From contig CAZEFE010000004.1 in the NCBI GenBank assembly GCA_964511385.1, positions 124,001 through 188,000 of the forward strand: a DNA stretch of 64,000 bases, in the 5' to 3' direction. Origin of the DNA: CAILHX01 sp964511385 (lineage in GTDB: Bacteria; Pseudomonadota; Gammaproteobacteria; Burkholderiales; Methylophilaceae). Below the pieces are notes generated by a model. It was not told the origin of the DNA, did not search any database, and saw only the letters and a list, made by a program, of their open reading frames with translations. How positions within the stretch are numbered: the first letter of the stretch is position 1; every line of letters starts with the position of its first letter. This document shows, piece by piece, positions 9,019-17,052 of the stretch. Made by a program: the position numbers and the translations under genes.

Positions 9019-10851
9019 TTAGCCGATCAGCAGTTTGCCAACCTTGCGGCGGTGGCCGTAAATCAGGTTAACCAGTGCGCGGGATACCACTACCGCGCTG
9101 AACATGGAGGTCAATATGCCCAGCACATGCACAATGGCGAAGCCGCGAACTGGGCCCGAGCCGAAGCTGAACAGCATGATGCCGACGATCAGCGTGGTGA
9201 CGTTGGAGTCCAGGATGGTGGCGAATGCACGGTCATAACCCGCAGCGATAGCGGCTTGCGGGCTGTTTCCGATGCGCAGTTCTTCGCGGATGCGCTCGTT
9301 GATCAGCACGTTGGCGTCAATGGCCATCCCCAGCGTCAGCGCGATTGCCGCCAGGCCCGGCAGCGTCAGCGTGGCTTGCAGCATGGACAGCACCGCTACC
9401 AGCAGCAGCAGGTTGACGCCCAGCGAGAGCACGGAGATGGAGCCGAATACCAGGTAGTAAAGAATCATGGCAACGGCAATGGCGGTAAAGCCCCACAGGG
9501 TGGAATGCACGCCGCGCTTGATGTTTTCTTCGCCCATGCTGGGGCCGATGGTGCGTTCTTCAATAATGTCCATTGGCGCCGCCAGTGCCCCGGCGCGCAG
9601 CAGCAGCGAAACGTCGGTGGCTTCCTGCACGTTGGCCATGCCGGAAATCTGTACGCGTCCGCCACCGATTTCCTCGTTGATCACGGGTGCGGTAATCACT
9701 TCGGATTGGCCTTTTTCCACCAGCAGGATCGCCATGCGCTTGCCGACGTTTTCGCGGGTGACCTGCTTGAAAATGCGTGCGCCGCGGCCATCCAGGTTGA
9801 CGTGCACTACCGAACTGCCGGTCTGCTGGTCGATCCCGGGGCTGGCGTCGGTGATGTAGTCGCCGGTCAGCACAATCTGTTTCTTGACCAGGATCGGGCG
9901 GCCGTCGCGTTCCTGGAACAGCAGCGAGCCGAACGGTACCGTGCCGCTGGCGGCAGCGGCAACATCGTGCTCTTCGTCCACCATGCGGATTTCCAGCGTG
10001 GCGGTGCGCCCCAGGATTTCCTTGGCCTTGGCGGTATCCTGCACGCCGGGCAGTTGTACCACGACGCGATCCAGTCCTTGCTGCTGGATGATGGGTTCGG
10101 CCACGCCCAGTTCGTTAACGCGGTTATGCAGGGTGGTGATGTTCTGCTTGAGGGCGAAATCCTGGATACGGCGTTGCGCCGGCAGATCCAGCACTGCCAG
10201 CAGCAGCTTGTCGCCGGCCGTGCCATCGGCATCTTTCAGTGTCAGGTCAGGGAAATTTTTCCTGATTTCCGCCCTGGCTTTTTCGCGCTCGTCCTGGGAT
10301 TTGAATTTCACCTGCACCGCCTGGCCTTCACGGGAAATGCCGGAGTAGGCAATCCGTTTTTCACGCAGCTGTGTGCGCAGGTCGCCGACATAACGTTCCA
10401 GCGCCTGATCCAGCGCGGTTTTCATGTCCACCTGCATCAGGAAATGCACGCCGCCGCGCAAGTCCAGGCCCAGGTACATGGGCAGCGCGCCCAGGCTGTG
10501 CAGCCAGGCGGGCGAGCGCGACAGCAGGTTGAGCGCCACGGTGTAGGTGTTGCCCAGCTTGTTCTGCAGTACGTCCTTGGCCTTGATCTGTTCGTCCGGG
10601 TTCGCAAACCGTACCTTGATGCTGGCTTTTTCCAGGATGATGTCCTGGTAGGCCAGGTTTTGCTGCTTGAGCGTACTTTCTACTTCACCCAGCAGGGCGG
10701 AGTCCACCTTGGCGGTGGATTTTGCCGCGGAGACCTGCACTGCCGGCGATTCGCCATACAGGTTGGGCAGCGAGTAAAGCGCGCCCAGGATCAGGATCAG
10801 GGCAACGGAAATGTATTTCCAGAGAGGGAAGCGGTTCATATGGTCAGTCAT
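9019..10851 (-). CDS. secD: protein translocase subunit SecD
   Basis: A 610-residue partner of SecF. It shows the N-terminal anchor (ALILILGALYSLPNLYG), the large periplasmic P1 domain with LGLDLRGGVHFLMQVD, GVAEPIIQQQGLDRVVVQLPG, and the membrane region with AIALTLGMAIDANVLINERIREEL, whose Asp is linked to proton coupling in SecDF. ATG at 10851 was preferred because GGAAG lies just upstream. An in-frame ATG at 10839 is a plausible alternative. Confidence 0.97.
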   Translation of the reverse strand: MTDHMNRFPLWKYISVALILILGALYSLPNLYGESPAVQVSAAKSTAKVDSALLGEVESTLKQQNLAYQDIILEKASIKVRFANPDEQIKAKDVLQNKLGNTYTVALNLLSRSPAWLHSLGALPMYLGLDLRGGVHFLMQVDMKTALDQALERYVGDLRTQLREKRIAYSGISREGQAVQVKFKSQDEREKARAEIRKNFPDLTLKDADGTAGDKLLLAVLDLPAQRRIQDFALKQNITTLHNRVNELGVAEPIIQQQGLDRVVVQLPGVQDTAKAKEILGRTATLEIRMVDEEHDVAAAASGTVPFGSLLFQERDGRPILVKKQIVLTGDYITDASPGIDQQTGSSVVHVNLDGRGARIFKQVTRENVGKRMAILLVEKGQSEVITAPVINEEIGGGRVQISGMANVQEATDVSLLLRAGALAAPMDIIEERTIGPSMGEENIKRGVHSTLWGFTAIAVAMILYYLVFGSISVLSLGVNLLLLVAVLSMLQATLTLPGLAAIALTLGMAIDANVLINERIREELRIGNSPQAAIAAGYDRAFATILDSNVTTLIVGIMLFSFGSGPVRGFAIVHVLGILTSMFSAVVVSRALVNLIYGHRRKVGKLLIG

Positions 10852-10905
10852 GCACTTCCGGCATCAGGCCGCTGCGTGCATATCTCCAAGTTGGGTTGTG
10901 ACGTG

Positions 10906-11226
10906 TCAGATGCCCTTGATGGTGCCCTTGGGCAGCAGGGTTTGAACAGTGCTCTTCTGTACATGGACAACAATATCGGTGGCGATTTCGATGCTGACGA
11001 AGTTGTCGCCAACCTTGGCAACTTTGCCGACAAGGCCGCCGCTGGTTGCTACTTCATCACCTTTTTGCAGCGCCGCCAGCATGTTGCGATGCTCTTTTAC
11101 CTGCTTCATTTGCGGGCGGATGAGCATGAACCAGAACAGCACAAAAATAATGATGAAAGGCAAAAAGCTGGTGAGGCCGGGGGCCGCGGCCGCTGCGTCT
11201 GCCGCGTAAGCGTTGCTGATGAACAC
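10906..11226 (-). CDS. yajC: preprotein translocase subunit YajC
   Basis: A 106-residue protein with one transmembrane helix (FLPFIIIFVLFWFMLIRPQMKQ) followed by the conserved cytoplasmic segment HRNMLAALQKGDEVATSGGLVGKV. YajC associates with SecDF. It lies between tgt and secD in the usual order. Confidence 0.96.
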   Translation of the reverse strand: MFISNAYAADAAAAAPGLTSFLPFIIIFVLFWFMLIRPQMKQVKEHRNMLAALQKGDEVATSGGLVGKVAKVGDNFVSIEIATDIVVHVQKSTVQTLLPKGTIKGI

Positions 11227-11265
11227 GGGAATATTCCTTATAGTGGGTACAAAAACCGGATGATT

Positions 11266-12369
11266 CTAGCACAAGGTGCTGCGCTGCCGAATGAACTGAG
11301 TGGTGAACTCGGCAAATGTTCCCGCTTCAATGGCGCTGCGCATGCCTTGCATCAGTTCCTGGTAATAAAACAGATTGTGAATGGTGTTCAGGCGAGCACC
11401 CAGAATCTCTCCCACCCGATGTAGGTGATGCAGGTAGGCGCGGGTGAAATTGCGGCAGGTGTAGCATTGGCAATCGGCATCCAGTGGCCCGGTGTCGTCC
11501 TTGTAGCGTGCGTTCTTGATCTTGATGTCGCCCCAGCGCGTGAACAGCCAGCCGTTGCGGGCGTTGCGGGTGGGCATCACGCAGTCGAACATGTCCACCC
11601 CGTTGCTGACGGCTGCCACCAGGTCTTCCGGCGTGCCTACCCCCATCAAATAACGCGGCTTGTCGGCAGGCATTTGCGGGGTGGTGTGGGCGAGGATGCG
11701 CAGCATGTCTTCTTTCGGTTCGCCGACCGATAGCCCGCCGATCGCGTAGCCGTCGAAACCGATGTCGGTGAGGCCGGCCAGGGAGCGGTCGCGCAACTCT
11801 TCATACATGCCGCCCTGGATAATGCCGAACAGCGCATTGGGGTTGCCCTGGTGCGCGGCCTTGCTGCGCGCGGCCCAGCGCAGCGACAGTTCCATCGAAT
11901 CCTGCGCTTCCCGGCGCGTGGCGGGGTAGGGCGTGCATTCGTCAAAAATCATGACGATGTCGGAATTCAGCACTTTCTGGATGCGCATGGACTCTTCCGG
12001 CGTCAGGAAGCAGGCGTCGCCATTGATGGGGGAGCGGAATTTCACCCCAGCCTCGCTGATTTTTCGCAGGTCGCCCAGACTCCATACCTGGAAGCCGCCG
12101 GAGTCGGTCAGGATCGGGCCATCCCAGCCCATGAACCGGTGCAGCCCGCCGTGCGCGGCAATCACGTCCAGCCCCGGACGCAGCCACAGGTGGAACGTGT
12201 TGCCCAGCACGATATGTGCGCCTATATCCTTAAGCTCGACCGGGCTCATCGCCTTGACCGTGCCGTAAGTGCCGACCGGCATGAAAGCCGGGGTTTCCAC
12301 CTTGCCGTGGGCAAGGTGCAGGGTGCCGCGCCGCGCCGCGGCTTGGGTATGGGAGAGTGTGAATTGCAT
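11266..12369 (-). CDS. tgt: queuine tRNA-ribosyltransferase (tRNA-guanine transglycosylase)
   Basis: A 367-residue TGT that exchanges guanine 34 for preQ1 in tRNAs with GUN anticodons. Visible are the nucleophile region MGVGTPEDLVAAVSNGVDMFDCVMP, GGFQVWSLG, and the zinc site CQCYTCRNFTRAYLHH. It heads the yajC-secD-secF operon and is divergent from pssA. The next enzyme of the queuosine pathway, QueA, is encoded in the same window at 54.0-55.1 kb but is not linked to it. Confidence 0.97.
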   Translation of the reverse strand: MQFTLSHTQAAARRGTLHLAHGKVETPAFMPVGTYGTVKAMSPVELKDIGAHIVLGNTFHLWLRPGLDVIAAHGGLHRFMGWDGPILTDSGGFQVWSLGDLRKISEAGVKFRSPINGDACFLTPEESMRIQKVLNSDIVMIFDECTPYPATRREAQDSMELSLRWAARSKAAHQGNPNALFGIIQGGMYEELRDRSLAGLTDIGFDGYAIGGLSVGEPKEDMLRILAHTTPQMPADKPRYLMGVGTPEDLVAAVSNGVDMFDCVMPTRNARNGWLFTRWGDIKIKNARYKDDTGPLDADCQCYTCRNFTRAYLHHLHRVGEILGARLNTIHNLFYYQELMQGMRSAIEAGTFAEFTTQFIRQRSTLC

Positions 12370-12454
12370 GGGTGGTACGGCAAAAACAAATTGATAGGCG
12401 CGGATACTACCATAACCTTCTGTTTGCTATGGTTTTGCTATACTTAGCGGAATT

Positions 12455-13246
12455 ATGGCAAACCAGACCCCCCGTCCACGCCGGCCAAAGCCGCTGCTGG
12501 ACCCGAAAATCCGCGAGCGCAGCATCTATCTGCTGCCCAACCTGTTTACCACCGGCGCATTATTCGCCGGCTTCTATTCTATCGTGCAGGCCATGGGCGG
12601 AAACTTCGAGCAATCCGCCGTGGCCATTTTTCTGGCGATGGTGATGGACGGGCTGGATGGCCGCGTGGCACGGCTGACGCATACCCAGAGCGCATTTGGC
12701 GCCGAATATGATTCGCTATCCGATATGGTGTCGTTTGGTGTTGCCCCGGCGCTGGTGCTGTATGTATGGGCGCTCAAGCCGATGGGCAAGCTGGGCTGGA
12801 TCGCGGCATTTATTTACTGCGCGGGGGCGGCACTGCGTCTGGCGCGGTTTAACACCAAGCTGGACGAGAGCGATAAGCGCTATTTCCAAGGCTTGCCCAG
12901 CCCGGCGGCGGCGGCCCTGCTGGCGGGGTTGGTGTGGGTGATGCATGACAACGGCATCGCCGGTGCCGATATACTGGCCGGCTGGCTGCAGATGAAGTGG
13001 GTCGCCTGGGGATTTACCGTGTTTGCCGGGCTCACTATGGTGAGCGATCTGCGTTATTTCAGCGGCAAGGACTTCAACCTGCGGCGTAGCGTGCCGTTCG
13101 TGGTGATCCTGCTGATCGTGCTGGGCTTTGTACTGATTTCCTACAGCCCGCCGGAGGTGCTGTTTGCGCTGTTTGTGCTGTATGGGTTGTCAGGGTATGC
13201 CAACTGGCTGGTTCCTGTGCTAGGAAAAGGCCGGCAGGGGGACTGA
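12455..13246 (+). CDS. pssA: CDP-diacylglycerol-serine O-phosphatidyltransferase
   Basis: A 263-residue integral membrane enzyme making phosphatidylserine from CDP-diacylglycerol and serine. The CDP-alcohol phosphotransferase signature DG-x2-AR-x8-G-x3-D-x3-D is present (DGLDGRVARL followed by FGAEYDSLSD). Several hydrophobic helices follow. The N-terminus is basic and Pro-rich (PRPRRPKPLLDPK). The family is the membrane PssA type 2 rather than the E. coli PLD-like type. The PSD decarboxylase partner is not in the window. Confidence 0.93.
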   Translation: MANQTPRPRRPKPLLDPKIRERSIYLLPNLFTTGALFAGFYSIVQAMGGNFEQSAVAIFLAMVMDGLDGRVARLTHTQSAFGAEYDSLSDMVSFGVAPALVLYVWALKPMGKLGWIAAFIYCAGAALRLARFNTKLDESDKRYFQGLPSPAAAALLAGLVWVMHDNGIAGADILAGWLQMKWVAWGFTVFAGLTMVSDLRYFSGKDFNLRRSVPFVVILLIVLGFVLISYSPPEVLFALFVLYGLSGYANWLVPVLGKGRQGD

Positions 13247-13276
13247 GCCGGTGACGACATATTGGAGGTGAATTGA

Positions 13277-14407
13277 ATGGCCAAGAGATATCTGACGGCG
13301 GCCAAGGCGGTAGTTGGAGCGACACTTCCGTGGAATGTCTACAACGAAGAAGGTCGTCTGTTATTGAAGGTGGGGGAGGAGATCACCAGCGAATTGCAGG
13401 CATATCGCCTGGCGACGCAGGGGCTTTATTTTGATACTGATAACGGGGCTGCTGCGGACTTGGGGGAGGCGGAGCGTGAGCCGCCGTCAGTGGTGCGCAC
13501 CCTGAACCTTGCCAACAAGCTGTTGTTGCAGGCGTTGCCGATGTTGCAGGAAGGCGGGGATGCTGAAGCCAGGGTGAATGGCATTTCCCAGTTGGTGCTG
13601 GAAGCGGTTGACTTGAACGCGGATGCGGCGGTAGCTTCGATCCTGCTGCATGATGACGAAGGGTCGTATGTGACCCGGCATGCGATCGATACCGCGATTG
13701 TGGCGGTGCTGATCGGGCGGGCGATGCAACAGCCAGCCGAGGATCAACTGGTCATGGTTTCTGCGGCGCTGACGCAAAATGTCGGCATGCTCAAGTATCA
13801 GGATCTCTTGAATAACAAACGCGGCAGGTTAAGCGAGCAGGAATTGAGCCTGGTACGCCAGCACCCGGTGCAGGGGGTCAATATCCTGAAAGCCGCCGGG
13901 ATCACCAATGAGCACTGGCTTGAATATGTGATGTACCACCATGAGTGCGAAGATGGCAGTGGTTACCCTAACGGCAAAAAAGCCGATGAATTACCGCTGG
14001 CGGCAAAACTGATCGCGTTTGCGGATCGCTATTGCGCGCGGCTGGTGGAGAAAAAATATGCTCCGCAAAGACTGCCCAGCCTCGCCTTGCGCGAAGTGCT
14101 GCTGAACCACGGCGAGCAACCGCCAACGCTGATGGCGGCACATTTTATTAAAATTGTCGGGTTGCACCCGCCAGGGACAACGGTGCGCTTGAAAACCGGG
14201 GAAATCGGCGTGGTGACCAAAAAGGGCGCATCGCCGAATGGCGCCATGGTTCATGTCACCATTTCCGCGTCAGGCATGCCTATGCACCAGACGGTGGTGC
14301 GGGATAGCGAAAATCCCGAATTTGCCATCAAGGAAGAAGTGCACAAGGAAGACGCTGGCGGCCATCTGGCGATGTCCAGATTCTGGGGGACGGTAGCAGC
14401 ATTGTGA
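13277..14407 (+). CDS. degenerate HD-GYP-like protein, copy 1
   Basis: A 376-residue cytoplasmic protein with a good ribosome binding site (GGAGGT). Residues 15-50 carry a segment shared by all three copies, LPWNVYNEEGRLLL. Residues about 100-290 align by motif to an HD-GYP domain: H135, H196, HHECEDGSGYP (221-231) and D250 are present. The position of the HD metal pair reads LTQNVGML (165-172), so both HD residues are missing. A C-terminal module follows (GLHPPGTTVRLKTGEIGVVTKKG) and the protein ends in RFWG-x-x-AA. Phosphodiesterase activity is therefore doubtful; a binding or regulatory role is possible. It is the most divergent of three tandem copies. Confidence 0.8.
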   Translation: MAKRYLTAAKAVVGATLPWNVYNEEGRLLLKVGEEITSELQAYRLATQGLYFDTDNGAAADLGEAEREPPSVVRTLNLANKLLLQALPMLQEGGDAEARVNGISQLVLEAVDLNADAAVASILLHDDEGSYVTRHAIDTAIVAVLIGRAMQQPAEDQLVMVSAALTQNVGMLKYQDLLNNKRGRLSEQELSLVRQHPVQGVNILKAAGITNEHWLEYVMYHHECEDGSGYPNGKKADELPLAAKLIAFADRYCARLVEKKYAPQRLPSLALREVLLNHGEQPPTLMAAHFIKIVGLHPPGTTVRLKTGEIGVVTKKGASPNGAMVHVTISASGMPMHQTVVRDSENPEFAIKEEVHKEDAGGHLAMSRFWGTVAAL

Positions 14408-14453
14408 TTGGATGGCTGGATTGATAAATCGGGGAATGCGGGGAGCGAGATAA

Positions 14454-15587
14454 ATGAGCAAAAGAAGAATCAGCACAGCTGACATCATTGTGGGGCAGCC
14501 TCTGCCGTGGAATGTGTACGGCGAGGATGGGCGCCTGTTGTTGCGTAAAGGGGAGACGGTTGCGACAGAATCCCAGGTGGAGTTCATGGTCAAGAAGGGG
14601 TTGTTTTCCGAAGTTGAGGACACCGGGGGTATTGATGAAATCAAGCTCAGCCCCAAGGAAGCGCCATCTACCATCCGCATGCTGAACAGCGCGAACCGCC
14701 TGTTAAGAAAAACCTTGCCGGTATTGCCAACCCTGGACAATGCACAAGCGAAAATGCTGGAAATTGCGACCTTGATTTACGATGCGCTGGAACTGAACCC
14801 GGACATTGCGGTGGCCAGCATTTTCCTGAATCACGAGGCTGGCCCTTATGTTTTCCGGCATTGCGTGGATACCGGAGTGGTGGCGGCGCTGATTGCCCGG
14901 TCCATGAATAAGCCTTCCCACGAAATCAAGGTGTGCATCTGCGCCGCGCTGACGTCGAATCTCGGCATGCTGGACTATCAGGAACACCTGGATAACAAGA
15001 AAGAACCGCTGACCCAGGCGGAAAAAGATCACATTCGCAAACACACCATGCATAGTGTTGCGATGCTGCAACAAGCGGGGGTGACCGACGAGGCATGGTT
15101 ATCCTATGTGCGTGATCACCACGAAAATGAGGATGGCAGCGGCTATCCCGACGGCAAGGCGGGGGACCAGATTCCTGTATATGCCAAGCTGATTGGATTG
15201 GCGGATCGGTACTGCGCGCGAGTTACCGGCAAGGATTACCGTAAGCAGGCGTTGCCCAATGCCGCGCTCCGTGACATTTTCCTTAGCAAGAACAAGGAAA
15301 TAGACCCGTTGTTGGCGCCGTATTTCATCAAGAATATCGGGCTTTATCCACCGGGCAGTTTTGTGAAGTTGAAAAATGACGAAATTGCGGTTGTAGTCAA
15401 AAAAGGCGATAACCCGAACAACCCCATTGTGATTACCGTGCTCAACAAACTGGGGATGCCGCCTGATACCAAACTGGTGCGGGATACCGCCAATCCTTTT
15501 TTCGGGATCAAGGAAGCTGTCCACCGCGAGGTTGCTGGTGCCAAACTGCAGATGCCCAGGTTCTGGGGTGAGCAGGCAGCCTATTAG
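14454..15587 (+). CDS. degenerate HD-GYP-like protein, copy 2
   Basis: A 377-residue paralogue of its two neighbours, closest to copy 3. It shares PLPWNVYGEDGRLLLRKGE at the N-terminus, YVFRHCVDTGVVAALIARSM, HHENEDGSGYPDG and LADRYCARVTGKDYRKQALP. The HD pair is replaced in AALTSNLGMLDYQEHL. The C-terminal module GLYPPGSFVKLKNDEIAVVVKKG and terminal FWGEQAAY match the family plan. Only 46 bp separate it from copy 1, so the three genes are probably co-transcribed. The C-terminal module resembles the tail often fused to HD-GYP domains. Confidence 0.8.
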   Translation: MSKRRISTADIIVGQPLPWNVYGEDGRLLLRKGETVATESQVEFMVKKGLFSEVEDTGGIDEIKLSPKEAPSTIRMLNSANRLLRKTLPVLPTLDNAQAKMLEIATLIYDALELNPDIAVASIFLNHEAGPYVFRHCVDTGVVAALIARSMNKPSHEIKVCICAALTSNLGMLDYQEHLDNKKEPLTQAEKDHIRKHTMHSVAMLQQAGVTDEAWLSYVRDHHENEDGSGYPDGKAGDQIPVYAKLIGLADRYCARVTGKDYRKQALPNAALRDIFLSKNKEIDPLLAPYFIKNIGLYPPGSFVKLKNDEIAVVVKKGDNPNNPIVITVLNKLGMPPDTKLVRDTANPFFGIKEAVHREVAGAKLQMPRFWGEQAAY

Positions 15588-15652
15588 GGGGCGGGTGTTT
15601 GAATCTGCTCGATCTGGGTTAATATGGCGCAGCGAATTTTCTGGAGTGTGTA

Positions 15653-16789
15653 ATGGCTAAACGGCGTATCAGTGTATCCGACATCATTATTGGGCAGCCG
15701 TTGCCCTGGAATGTGTACCATGAGGATGGGCGCCTGCTGCTTGGGAAAGGCGAGGTTGTCGCTACCGAAAACCAGGCCGTACGCATGGTCAGGGAGGGGA
15801 TGTACTCTGAGGTCGGCGATGTGCGGGATATTGAGCAGCCCCTGACCCCCACGAAAAACGAACCGTCAGTCGTGCGCATACTCAACCGCGCCAACTGGAT
15901 GCTGCGCAAGGCGTTGCCTGGCTTGTCCGCACTTAGCAATGCCGAAGCCAAAATCCGGGAAATCTCCGCAATGATTTACCAGGCGCTGGAACTGGACTCC
16001 GATGTGGCCATCGCGTGTATTTTCCTCAACCAGCAGCCAGGTGGGCCTTATGTGTTCAGGCATTGCACCGATACGGCGGTGGTTGCCGCGCTGATCGCCC
16101 GTTCCATGGGCATGTCGCAGGATGAAATCATCACCGGGATTGCCGCGGCGTTGACCTCCAACCTGGGCATGCTGGATTATCAGGAGCACCTGGACAACAA
16201 ACAAGGTCCGCTGACTGAGGCGGAAAGAACTCACGTCCGCAAGCATCCGGAACACAGTGTCGAAATGCTCAAGAATGTGGGCGTGACTGACGAAGCCTGG
16301 CTATCTTATGTGCTGAACCATCACGAAAACGAAGATGGCAGCGGCTATCCCGGTGGCAAGCCCGGAGCCGAAATCCCGGTGTTCGCCAAGCTGATCGGCC
16401 TGGCCGACCGCTACTGCGCGCGGGTGACCGGCAAGGATTACCGTAAACAGGTGTTGCCCAGCAGCGCATTGCGCAACATCTTCCTCAGCAAGGACAAGGA
16501 GATTGATCCTTCGCTGGCACCGTACTTCATCAAGAACATTGGCCTGTATCCACCGGGCAGTTTTGTGCGCTTGAAGAATTACGAAATTGCCGTTGTGGTC
16601 AAGACCGGCGTCAACCCAAATCACCCGCAGGTGATGAGTGTCCTGAATGCAACCGGGATGCCGCAAGGGGGGCGGTTGCTGCGGCGCACGGCTACACCTG
16701 AATACGAGATTCGGGAGGCGGTGCACAAGGAAATTGCTGGAGCCAACCTCTCCATGCAGCGTTTCTGGGGCGCCCTGGCGGCGTTTTAG
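15653..16789 (+). CDS. degenerate HD-GYP-like protein, copy 3
   Basis: A 378-residue third copy. It has PLPWNVYHEDGRLLLGKGE, YVFRHCTDTAVVAALIARSM, AALTSNLGMLDYQEHL in place of the HD motif, HHENEDGSGYPGG, LADRYCARVTGKDYRKQ and GLYPPGSFVRLKNYEIAVVVK. Long stretches are identical to copy 2, which indicates duplication in place. Loss of the same residues in all three copies suggests the pair was lost before duplication and that the altered form is maintained by selection. Confidence 0.8.
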   Translation: MAKRRISVSDIIIGQPLPWNVYHEDGRLLLGKGEVVATENQAVRMVREGMYSEVGDVRDIEQPLTPTKNEPSVVRILNRANWMLRKALPGLSALSNAEAKIREISAMIYQALELDSDVAIACIFLNQQPGGPYVFRHCTDTAVVAALIARSMGMSQDEIITGIAAALTSNLGMLDYQEHLDNKQGPLTEAERTHVRKHPEHSVEMLKNVGVTDEAWLSYVLNHHENEDGSGYPGGKPGAEIPVFAKLIGLADRYCARVTGKDYRKQVLPSSALRNIFLSKDKEIDPSLAPYFIKNIGLYPPGSFVRLKNYEIAVVVKTGVNPNHPQVMSVLNATGMPQGGRLLRRTATPEYEIREAVHKEIAGANLSMQRFWGALAAF

Positions 16790-16815
16790 TCGTTGCGGAC
16801 CCGATGTCGCGAGGC

Positions 16816-16844
16816 TTGCGAGTTAGAAGAAAAGCCGCTATATT
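16816..16844 (+). promoter_or_regulatory. predicted sigma-70 promoter for the leuA leader transcript
   Basis: A -35 hexamer TTGCGA (16816-16821) and a -10 hexamer TATATT (16839-16844) are separated by exactly 17 bp. The expected start point, about 16851, lies 2-4 bases before the ATG of the leader ORF at 16854, so the leader peptide would be read from an almost leaderless mRNA. Confidence 0.55.
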
Positions 16845-16853
16845 TGCGCCACT

Positions 16854-16937
16854 ATGTTTTTCAATCGCTACATCACGTTAGCTCTTCCGCATTTCGGCCT
16901 GCTGCTGGCAGGTCTGCTGCTGCGCGTCACGCGCTAA
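16854..16937 (+). CDS. leucine-rich leader peptide of leuA
   Basis: A 27-codon ORF from ATG to TAA upstream of leuA. It contains eight leucine codons, six of them as two CTG triplets (residues 16-18 and 21-23 in GLLLAGLLLR). That composition is the hallmark of amino-acid-biosynthesis leader peptides: ribosomes stall on Leu codons when charged Leu-tRNA is scarce. It begins right after a predicted promoter and is followed by hairpins before leuA. The sequence is not the enterobacterial leuL peptide and no homologue is recalled. Function as an attenuator is inferred from position and codon content. Confidence 0.65.
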   Translation: MFFNRYITLALPHFGLLLAGLLLRVTR

Positions 16938-16991
16938 ATACTCCCCCACACAATACACAGGTTTCAGGTTCTCGCGGCATAGTCCCGCGAG
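16898..16991 (+). promoter_or_regulatory. candidate leuA attenuation hairpins
   Basis: Three inverted repeats follow one another. CCTGC/GCAGG (16898-16912) covers the first Leu codon triplet. GCGCG/CGCGC with loop TCA (16922-16934) covers the end of the leader ORF. CTCGCGG/CCGCGAG with a 7-nt loop (16971-16991) lies in the gap before leuA. The last has no strong T run behind it (TGGATAAGTTTA), so classical intrinsic termination is uncertain; Rho or translation-level control is possible. Confidence 0.45.
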
Positions 16992-17052
16992 TGGATAAGT
17001 TTATGGTCGGGCCGAACATTTTTGCGCCGGACTGAACATTGGAGACATTTCC

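Noticed and set aside
9052..11424. Plus-strand frame of about 790 codons across secD-yajC-tgt
   Set aside because: It runs opposite to three well-recognised genes and its translation is rich in Gln, His and Gly without any domain.
16793..17035. 80-codon plus-strand frame in the gap before leuA
   Set aside because: It has no ribosome binding site or family match and overlaps the better supported leader peptide ORF and hairpins in a different frame.
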